In this document: one piece after another, positions 1 through 5,102 of the stretch
Layout: each line of letters begins with the position of its first letter
Numbering within the stretch: the stretch's first letter is position 1
Assembly: GCA_043758005.1 (NCBI GenBank)
Contig: JAYVOI010000141.1
Coordinates: forward strand, 1-5,102
DNA: 5,102 nucleotides
DNA from: JAENVT01 sp043758005
GTDB lineage: Bacteria > Actinomycetota > Acidimicrobiia > Acidimicrobiales > Ilumatobacteraceae
Direction: 5' to 3'
Notes under the pieces: model-generated
The model's database searches: none
Seen by the model: the letters and a program-made list of their open reading frames with translations, nothing else
What the model was told of the DNA's origin: nothing
Made by a program: the position numbers and the translations under genes

Positions 1-992
1 CCCCTACCGCGGCAGCCCCGGTCGCCTCGACCGCACCCGCCACCACGGTCGCCGACGTCACCACCGCCGCCCCGGCCACGTCCGCCGTGCCGGACACCAC
101 GGTGACCCCGATCTCCACCCCGCCCGCCGAGTCCATCACGCTCGCTGCCAACCCGTGGACCGGCTCGAACGTGAACGCCCAGGTGGCCAAGGTCGTCCTG
201 GAGTCCATGCTGGCCACCAGTGTCACCATCGTCGACATCGACGAGAACGCCACGTGGCCCGGACTCGATTCGGGTCAGATCGACGCCGTGCTCGAGGTGT
301 GGCCGTCGGGTCACGCCAAGGACTTCGATACCTACATCACCGGCAAGAAGACCGTGATGTCGCTCGGCGACCTCGGCCCCCAGGCCAAGATCGGCTGGTA
401 CGTACCGTCGTTCGTCATCGAAGATCACCCCGAGCTCGCCACGTGGGAGGGGTTCAAGGACGTCGAACTGGCCAAGCTGTTCTCCACCGCCGAGTCGGGC
501 GACAAGGGTCAGTTCTTGATGGGCGATCCCAGCTACGTCACCTACGACGAGCAGATCATCAAGAACCTCAACCTGCCACTGAAGTTCGTGGTTGCCGGTT
601 CCGAGGCTGCACTGATGACCGCGATCCAGCAGGCCGAGACCGATCAGAAGCCGCTGCTGCTGCAGTTCTGGCAGCCACACTGGATGCCGCCGAACACCAA
701 GCTGACCGAGGTCAAGCTGCCGGATATCTCCGCTACCTGCGACGCGTCACGCGTGGCGGGCGATGGCGGCTACGCCTGCGATTACCCGGTCGACGTGCTC
801 TACAAGGCAGCCAATGCCGGGCTCGAGGCCAAGAACAAGGCAGCCTTCGATTTCCTGTCGAAGTTCTCGCTGACCACTGATCAGCAGAACGAAGTCGCTC
901 AGAAGATCGAGAGCGATGGCATGGCAGCCGACGTTGCCGCCAAGGAATGGGTTGCCGCCAACCCCGACATCGTCGCCGCCTGGCTCGGCTGA
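1..992 (+). CDS. ABC transporter substrate-binding protein, glycine betaine/choline type (OpuAC-like), N-terminus outside window
   Basis: This is the extracytoplasmic solute receptor of an osmolyte/quaternary-amine ABC importer, likely binding choline, glycine betaine or a related compound. The reading frame (first full codon at base 3) is open to the left edge, so the start and any lipoprotein signal lie upstream; a GTG at 87 is only an internal valine codon. The first 40 or so visible residues are Ala/Thr/Pro-rich, as in linkers behind a lipidated cysteine. The folded domain starts near base 132 with ESITLAANPW and continues with a DSGQIDAVLEVW segment, a GPQAKIGWYVPSFV segment and a QFWQPHW segment, matching the OpuAC-type fold order. 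Trp codons at 156, 255, 300, 669 and 681 could supply an aromatic cage for a trimethylammonium group. Two Cys codons (738, 777) may form a disulfide. It converges with betA. Permease and ATPase genes are not visible. The family is secure; the exact ligand is not. Confidence 0.9.
   Translation, partial: PTAAAPVASTAPATTVADVTTAAPATSAVPDTTVTPISTPPAESITLAANPWTGSNVNAQVAKVVLESMLATSVTIVDIDENATWPGLDSGQIDAVLEVWPSGHAKDFDTYITGKKTVMSLGDLGPQAKIGWYVPSFVIEDHPELATWEGFKDVELAKLFSTAESGDKGQFLMGDPSYVTYDEQIIKNLNLPLKFVVAGSEAALMTAIQQAETDQKPLLLQFWQPHWMPPNTKLTEVKLPDISATCDASRVAGDGGYACDYPVDVLYKAANAGLEAKNKAAFDFLSKFSLTTDQQNEVAQKIESDGMAADVAAKEWVAANPDIVAAWLG
3..128 (+). other. Low-complexity Ala/Thr/Pro linker coding segment of the binding protein
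   Basis: About 42 codons made almost wholly of Ala, Thr, Pro, Val and Ser, with recurrent APATT, TTAAP and PATSA-like units and many gcc/acc codons. No hydrophobic membrane segment is visible. Such tracts commonly tether a lipoprotein receptor domain to the membrane anchor. The anchor itself lies outside the window, so the tether role is inferred. Confidence 0.7.
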
Positions 993-1002
993 CCCACTGG
1001 GT

Positions 1003-2652
1003 TCAGGGGGCTCGGAAGAACTCCACTGGCTCGGGCGCCAGTGGAGTATTTCCGAGGATCAGGTCGGCGGCCTTCTCGGCCATCATCATCACCGGCGCGT
1101 AGATGTTGCCGTTGGTGACGTAGCGCATCGCCGAGGCGTCGACGACTCGAACGCCGTCCACACCATGCACGGCCATCGTCAACGGGTCGATCACGCTGTC
1201 GTCGTCGGCACGACCCATGCGGCACGTGCACGACGGGTGCAACGCGGTCTCGCCATCGGTGCGGACCCAGTCGAGGATCTGCTCGTCGGTCTCCACATCC
1301 GGCCCGGGTGACACCTCGCCGCCGTTGAACGGCTCCATCGCCGACTGGTTCAAGATCCGTCGGGTGATGCGGACGGCCTCGACCCACTCGCGGCGATCTT
1401 CCGGCGTGGAGATGTAGTTGAAGCGCAGCGCCGGCTTGACCTTCGGGTCGGTCGACGTGATCTGCACCGAGCCGCGCGAGTTCGAGTACATCGGCCCGAT
1501 GTGCACCTGGTATCCGTGCCCACCCGATGGTGACGAACCGTCGTAGCGGACCGCGATCGGCAGGAAGTGGAACATCAGGTTGGGGTATTCGACCTCGTCG
1601 TTGCTTCGGGCGAAGCCACCCGCCTCGAAGTGGTTCGACGCGCCGGGGCCCTTGCGCAGGAACAACCACTCGGCGCCGATGAACGGCCGCCGCCACATCT
1701 GCAACTGCGGCTGCAGCGAGACCGGCTGCTTGCACGAGTACTGCACGTAGACCTCGAGGTGGTCCTGCATGTGTTGGCCGACAGCCGGCAGGTCGTGCAC
1801 CACCGGGATGCCCAGCGCGCCGAGCGCGCCGGCGTCGCCGACGCCGCTGAGCTGCAGCAGTTGCGGCGAGTTGAACGCGCCTCCGCACAAGATCACTTCT
1901 CCTGCGGTCACCTGCTGTTTCGGCCCACGGCGGGTGCTGAACTCCACGCCCGTCGCCCGCGTGCCGTCGAACAGCACGCGGTGCACGAGTGCCCGGGTCG
2001 TGACCGTGAGGTTCTTGCGGTGCATCACCGGGTGGAGGTAGGCGCGGGCTGCGCTGAGGCGGCGGCCGCGGCGGATGTTGCGGTCGAACTTGGCGAAGCC
2101 TTCCTGCTGGAAGCCGTTGACGTCGTCGGTGATGGGGAACCCGGCCTGCTGGACAGCCTCGAAGAAGGCGCCGAACAGTGGGTTGGTCGCCGGCCCGCGC
2201 TCCAGCTCGAGCGGACCGCTGTGGCCGCGATAGAGGTCGGCGCCATCGGCGGCGAGGCAGTTCTCCATCTTCTTGAAGTACGGCAGGCAATGGGCGTAGT
2301 CCCACGTCTCCATGCCGGGGTCCGCGGCCCACCGCTCGTAGTCCAGCGGGTTGCCACGCTGGAAGATCATCCCGTTGATGCTGCTCGAGCCACCCAACAC
2401 CTTGCCGCGGGCGTGGTAGATCTTGCGGCCGTTCATGAACGGCTCGGGCTCGCTCTCGTACTTCCAGTCGTAGAACTTGCTGCCGATCGGGAAGGTCAAC
2501 GCGGCCGGCATGTGGATGAAGACGTCCCACTTGTAGTCGGGCCGGCCGGCCTCGAGCACCAGCACTGTGGTGCCGGCGTCGGCACTGAGACGGTTGGCCA
2601 GTGCCGAGCCCGCAGATCCTCCACCGACGATCACATAGTCGAACATGGTCAC
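1003..2652 (-). CDS. betA: Choline dehydrogenase (GMC flavoprotein oxidoreductase)
   Basis: BetA oxidises choline to betaine aldehyde, and often on to glycine betaine, using FAD and passing electrons to the respiratory chain. The 549-residue product is close to the usual 550-560. A Rossmann FAD motif GGGSAG (10-15) is followed by LVLEAG with the ribose-binding Glu34, GMC signature 1 around GKVLGGSSSINGM (83-95) and signature 2 around GGAFNSPQLLQLSGVG (257-272). The active-site pair is His472 (LHPSCTCRMG) and Asn516 (TNGN). Segments such as SEPEPFMN, NPLFGAFFEAVQQAG, QDHLEVY and GASNHFEAGGF are BetA-like throughout, favouring choline over other alcohols. The GTG start at 2652 has AGGGGG 8 nt upstream; an ATG two codons later (2646) is possible. 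It is the last gene of the minus-strand cluster, 28 bp after the IclR gene. The position after GNI is Tyr518, where E. coli BetA has Asn. Confidence 0.93.
   Translation of the reverse strand: MTMFDYVIVGGGSAGSALANRLSADAGTTVLVLEAGRPDYKWDVFIHMPAALTFPIGSKFYDWKYESEPEPFMNGRKIYHARGKVLGGSSSINGMIFQRGNPLDYERWAADPGMETWDYAHCLPYFKKMENCLAADGADLYRGHSGPLELERGPATNPLFGAFFEAVQQAGFPITDDVNGFQQEGFAKFDRNIRRGRRLSAARAYLHPVMHRKNLTVTTRALVHRVLFDGTRATGVEFSTRRGPKQQVTAGEVILCGGAFNSPQLLQLSGVGDAGALGALGIPVVHDLPAVGQHMQDHLEVYVQYSCKQPVSLQPQLQMWRRPFIGAEWLFLRKGPGASNHFEAGGFARSNDEVEYPNLMFHFLPIAVRYDGSSPSGGHGYQVHIGPMYSNSRGSVQITSTDPKVKPALRFNYISTPEDRREWVEAVRITRRILNQSAMEPFNGGEVSPGPDVETDEQILDWVRTDGETALHPSCTCRMGRADDDSVIDPLTMAVHGVDGVRVVDASAMRYVTNGNIYAPVMMMAEKAADLILGNTPLAPEPVEFFRAP
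1011..1056 (+). terminator. Strong imperfect hairpin after the binding-protein gene, inside the 3' end of betA
   Basis: The arms pair perfectly over 11 bp (1020-1030 with 1037-1047) around a 6-nt loop (1031-1036). They are extended by 7 more pairs (1011-1017 with 1050-1056) across a short internal step. In plus-strand RNA that step is one G-U wobble (1018/1049) and one A-A mismatch (1019/1048); in minus-strand RNA it becomes C-A and U-U mismatches, so the structure is better in the transporter transcript. It begins 18 nt past the transporter stop. No T-run follows on either strand, so it is not a classical intrinsic terminator. It may act as a U-tract-less terminator, a 3'-end stabiliser or a barrier against read-through into betA. 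Termination itself is inferred. Confidence 0.6.
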
Positions 2653-2660
2653 GTGCCGGG

Positions 2661-2666
2661 CCCCCT
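2661..2666 (-). promoter_or_regulatory. Ribosome binding site of betA
   Basis: Read on the minus strand this is AGGGGG, 8 nt before the GTG at 2652 and 14 nt before the ATG at 2646. The spacing favours the GTG start. It lies within the 28-bp gap after the IclR stop codon. Confidence 0.55.
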
Positions 2667-2680
2667 GCTCCGATGCTGTC

Positions 2681-3412
2681 TCATAGCTGTACTCGATCAG
2701 CAGTGGCCGCCACCAACTGCCCTACTTCGTCGGAATCGACCTCGCCGGGGAAGCGGTACGCCGGGCCATGCGCGTGGATCGCCCCGACGACTCGACCGGC
2801 GCGGTCGCGGATCGGAGCGGCCACCGAGTTCAACCCGTCGAGGAACTCCTCGAACGCCCACGCGTACCCTTTGGCGGCGACCTCGGCGCACCTGCTGCGA
2901 ATTGCCGCGGCATCGGTCAACGTGCCGCTGGCAGTCCGTTCCAGTGGCTGGTCGAGATAGCGGTCGGCATCGATCGCACCGAACGCCAACAAGACTTGGC
3001 CCGACGACACCGTGTGAGCCCGCAGCCGCTCGCCCGTCCAGTCGCGGACCTGCACCTGGTTGTCGGCGTCGACCTGATCGAGGTACAAGATGTCGAAGCC
3101 ATCGGCAATCGACAGGCCCGCGGCCTCGCTCGTGGCCTTGACCAACGAATGCAGATGCGGCCGCACCGCCGCGATCAGCGTGCGACCAGGAAGCACCGCG
3201 GCGGCGATCTCGACCATCCCGCCACCGATTCGGTAGCTGCCGCCCGGCTCCATCTGCTCGACCATGCCGAGCTCCTCGAGCGTCGACAGCATCCGCGACA
3301 CGGTGCTCTTGGGCAGGTTGACCCGATCGGCGACGTCGGTGACGCCCGCAGGCCCGCCCGACAAGCAGCGCAGCACGGCGAACGCCCGCTCGACGGACTG
3401 AACCGTTGACAT
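2681..3412 (-). CDS. IclR-family transcriptional regulator
   Basis: This is a 243-residue DNA-binding regulator of the IclR family, which typically controls catabolic operons in response to a small aromatic or organic-acid-like effector. The N-terminal winged helix-turn-helix covers about residues 3-65: it opens with SVERAFAVLRCL, then VTDVADRVNLPKSTVSRML (24-42), with recognition helix around PKSTVSRMLSTLEELG, and a wing near YRIGGG. The rest is the effector-binding domain, including SIADGFDILYLDQVD, the AHTVSSGQVLLAFG segment, GYAWAFEEFLDGLNSVAAPIRD and VVGAIHAHGP, all typical of the family. I chose the ATG at 3412 because family members begin just before SVERAF and this leaves a 13-bp gap to folD; an in-frame ATG at 3460 would add 16 residues and overlap folD. 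No good Shine-Dalgarno precedes it, so coupling to folD translation is plausible. Its position suggests it controls this cluster, but target and ligand are unproven. Confidence 0.92.
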   Translation of the reverse strand: MSTVQSVERAFAVLRCLSGGPAGVTDVADRVNLPKSTVSRMLSTLEELGMVEQMEPGGSYRIGGGMVEIAAAVLPGRTLIAAVRPHLHSLVKATSEAAGLSIADGFDILYLDQVDADNQVQVRDWTGERLRAHTVSSGQVLLAFGAIDADRYLDQPLERTASGTLTDAAAIRSRCAEVAAKGYAWAFEEFLDGLNSVAAPIRDRAGRVVGAIHAHGPAYRFPGEVDSDEVGQLVAATADRVQL

Positions 3413-3425
3413 CAGCGAGGCGACG

Positions 3426-4283
3426 TCAAGCCGGGAACGCGCCTTGCATGCGTGCCGCATCGAGGGTGTTCTGCAACAGGCAGGCGATCGTCATCGGCCC
3501 GGTCCCGCCCGGCATCGGGGTGATCGCACCGGCGATCAGCGACACTGGTTGGAAGTCGACATCGCCGACGATGCCCGTCTCCGTGCGCGAGACACCGACG
3601 TCGATCACGGTGGCACCCGGCTTCACGTGTGCCGCAGTGATCATCCGCGCCTGGCCCGCTGCTGCGACGATGATGTCGGCCTCACGGCACACCTCGACGA
3701 GGTCGGTCGTGCGCGAATGAGCGAGCGTGACGGTCGCGTCGATGCCCTTGCGGCCCAACAGGAGCACCATCGGCAGACCGACCAGGGTCGATCGGCCGAC
3801 GACGACGGCACGTTTCCCCGAGGTGGGGATGCCGTAGCGCTCGAGCAGTCGCATGACACCGAGCGGTGTGCACCCGACGTGGCCCGGCTGGCCGCGGACC
3901 AGCCGGCCCATCGACGCTTCCGTCAGGCCGTCGACATCCTTCTCTGCAGGGATCATGCGCAACAGCGGCTCGGCATCGAGGCCGCCCGGCAGGGGCAGCT
4001 GACACAGGATCCCGTGCACGCCCGGGTCGGCCACCAACGCGCCCACGGTGTCTTCCAACTCCGCCTGGCTGACGTTGCCGTCGATGCCGACGTGGCGCGA
4101 CAGCATGCCGGCCTCTGCAGCTTTCTTCTGCTTGCTGCGTACGTAGATCTGGCTGGGCTTGTCGTCACCGATCAGCACCGTCGCCAGGCAGACGGGCGGG
4201 TTGCCGGCCGCCTCGATCTCGGCGCGCAACTCGGCGACGATGTCGTCGCGCAGCTGCGCCCCGTTCATGATCACTGCAGTCAC
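3426..4283 (-). CDS. folD: Bifunctional 5,10-methylene-THF dehydrogenase / 5,10-methenyl-THF cyclohydrolase
   Basis: FolD interconverts 5,10-methylene-THF, 5,10-methenyl-THF and 10-formyl-THF in the cytoplasm, usually with NADP. The 285-residue length is normal. The catalytic domain carries Tyr47 and Lys51 in YVRSK (the conserved Tyr-x3-Lys pair), Gln95 in GILCQLPLPGG, and DVDG at 116-119. The nucleotide-binding part has VVVGRSTLVGLP (160-171), then TVIDVGVSRTETG and the C-terminal PGGTGPMT (258-265). All key family residues are present. The GTG start at 4283 is chosen because GGAGG lies 7 nt upstream; an ATG five codons in (4268) is poorly spaced. It follows fhs by 13 bp and precedes the IclR gene by 13 bp. 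With fhs it forms the folate C1 oxidation pair, here next to choline genes, suggesting work in methyl-group oxidation as well as biosynthesis. Confidence 0.97.
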   Translation of the reverse strand: MTAVIMNGAQLRDDIVAELRAEIEAAGNPPVCLATVLIGDDKPSQIYVRSKQKKAAEAGMLSRHVGIDGNVSQAELEDTVGALVADPGVHGILCQLPLPGGLDAEPLLRMIPAEKDVDGLTEASMGRLVRGQPGHVGCTPLGVMRLLERYGIPTSGKRAVVVGRSTLVGLPMVLLLGRKGIDATVTLAHSRTTDLVEVCREADIIVAAAGQARMITAAHVKPGATVIDVGVSRTETGIVGDVDFQPVSLIAGAITPMPGGTGPMTIACLLQNTLDAARMQGAFPA

Positions 4284-4290
4284 GCCACAA

Positions 4291-4295
4291 CCTCC
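4291..4295 (-). promoter_or_regulatory. Ribosome binding site of folD
   Basis: Read on the minus strand this is a perfect GGAGG, 7 nt before the GTG at 4283 and immediately after the fhs stop codon. It decides the GTG start over the in-frame ATG at 4268. Confidence 0.8.
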
Positions 4296-4296
4296 G

Positions 4297-5102
4297 TCAC
4301 GACAGCCCGACGATCTCGCCGTGCTCGTCGAAGTCGATGATCGATGCGGCCGGCGCCGAGCCGAGGCCGGGCATCGTGGTCATGTCGCCGCAGATCGGAT
4401 AGATGAACCCGGCACCCACCGAAGCACGGACCTCGCGGACGTTGAGGGTATGGCCGGTCGGCGCACCCTTCAGCGTGGGGTCACCGCTGATCGACAGGTG
4501 GGTCTTGGCGATGCAGACCGGCAGGCGGCCGAACCCGTTCTTCTCGTAGCGGGCCAGTTGGGTGTTGGCTGCGGGCGTGTAGGTCACGTTGGCGGCGCCG
4601 TAGATCTTGGTGGCGACGGACTCGATCTTGGACTTGAGCGTCGCGTCGAGCGGGTAGCAGAACGCGAAGGTGCTGGGCTCGTCGCACGCCTCGACGACGG
4701 CCTGGGCCAACTCGGTCGCACCCTTGCCGCCGTCGGAGAAGTGGGTGCACACCGCGACGCGGGCCCCGACCGACTCGGCGATCTCGCGGATGGCCTGGTG
4801 CTCGGAGTCGAAGTCGCTGGGGAAGGCGTTGATGGCCACGACCGGCGACACGCCATGGACCTTCACGTTCTCGATCTGCTTGATCAGGTTGGCGGCGCCG
4901 GCACGCACGTCGTCGGGGTTCTCGGCCAGCAACTCCGGCGGCAGCGGCTTGCCGGCGACGATCTTGAACTTGCCGCTGTGGGCCTTGAGGGCCCGCACGG
5001 TGGCGACGAGCACGGCAGCATCGGGGACCATGCCCGAGTTGCGGCACTTGATGTTGAAGAACCGCTCGGCGCCCATGTCGGCCCCGAAACCGGCCTCGGT
5101 GA
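4297..5102 (-). CDS. fhs: Formate-tetrahydrofolate ligase, C-terminal part
   Basis: This enzyme couples formate, THF and ATP to 10-formyl-THF, or runs in reverse to yield formate and ATP during C1 oxidation. About 267 C-terminal residues are visible of a family total near 555; the frame is open through the right edge, so the N-terminal P-loop half is missing only because the window ends. The first visible residues, TEAGFGADMGAERF (from 5100), match the conserved family block. Next come VATVRALKAHSG (5007-4972), corresponding to the second family signature, then VVAINAFPSD, a THFSDGGKGA segment, AKTHLSISGDP and GAGFIYPICGDMTTMPGL near the C-terminus. The ATG at 5076 is internal. folD follows after 13 bp, with its GGAGG directly behind the fhs stop, so the two are almost certainly cotranscribed. 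The family is certain; the physiological direction is inferred from the neighbouring choline gene. Confidence 0.96.
   Translation of the reverse strand, partial: TEAGFGADMGAERFFNIKCRNSGMVPDAAVLVATVRALKAHSGKFKIVAGKPLPPELLAENPDDVRAGAANLIKQIENVKVHGVSPVVAINAFPSDFDSEHQAIREIAESVGARVAVCTHFSDGGKGATELAQAVVEACDEPSTFAFCYPLDATLKSKIESVATKIYGAANVTYTPAANTQLARYEKNGFGRLPVCIAKTHLSISGDPTLKGAPTGHTLNVREVRASVGAGFIYPICGDMTTMPGLGSAPAASIIDFDEHGEIVGLS

Noticed and set aside
155..880. A 241-codon plus-strand frame inside the receptor gene
   Set aside because: Arg-rich shadow of the solute-binding protein frame with no motif or ribosome binding site.
899..2530. A 543-codon minus-strand frame overlapping betA out of phase
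   Set aside because: Its Arg/Pro/Gly-rich product lacks domains, while the overlapping betA frame carries all GMC signatures. It is a frame shadow.
2647..2658. CACGTG-centred partial palindrome at the betA start as an IclR operator
   Set aside because: Only the 6-bp core pairs fully, it overlaps the start codon, and there is no second copy near other genes in the window. Too weak to call.
1567..3141. A 524-codon open frame on the plus strand opposite betA and the IclR gene
   Set aside because: It spans two genes with complete domain signatures on the other strand and its translation is rich in Arg, Ala and His with no recognisable motif. It is an antisense shadow of GC-rich coding DNA.
3406..3411. 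TTGACA resembling a -35 promoter element on the plus strand
   Set aside because: It is the complement of the IclR start region, no -10 element follows at proper spacing, and no plus-strand gene lies downstream.
3444..4340. A 298-codon plus-strand frame opposite folD
   Set aside because: folD on the opposite strand has every catalytic and nucleotide-binding motif; the antisense product shows no family features.

Overview
The window is a gene-dense, high-GC stretch (about 65% by eye) with five protein genes and almost no intergenic DNA. GC-rich third positions, GTG starts and the gene types suggest an actinobacterium, possibly an aquatic Acidimicrobiia-type lineage. That placement is inference; nothing here fixes the taxon. 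Layout: the plus strand carries one gene at the left edge, the C-terminal part of a glycine-betaine/choline-type ABC transporter substrate-binding protein (to 992), whose N-terminus lies outside the window. The minus strand carries four genes read right to left with gaps of 13, 13 and 28 bp: fhs (formate-tetrahydrofolate ligase, cut by the right edge), folD (bifunctional methylene-THF dehydrogenase/methenyl-THF cyclohydrolase), an IclR-family regulator, and betA (choline dehydrogenase, GMC family). The transporter gene and betA converge with only 10 bp between their stop codons. A strong imperfect hairpin sits just after the transporter gene, inside the last codons of betA. How the genes fit together: the binding protein would capture choline or a betaine outside the cell, and BetA oxidises choline towards betaine aldehyde and glycine betaine. 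If betaine is then demethylated through dimethylglycine and sarcosine, folate-bound C1 units arise. FolD can oxidise these to 10-formyl-THF, and Fhs, run in reverse, releases formate and makes ATP. The IclR protein is a natural candidate regulator. The middle steps (betaine aldehyde dehydrogenase and the betaine, dimethylglycine and sarcosine demethylating enzymes) are not in the window, so the pathway is inferred from neighbours. I found no RNA genes, CRISPR array, insertion sequence, prophage or attachment site, and no gene-free stretch over 300 bases. I see no clearly new system. The points most worth a second look are the choline/one-carbon clustering, the IclR regulator inside the operon, and the hairpin coded within the end of betA.
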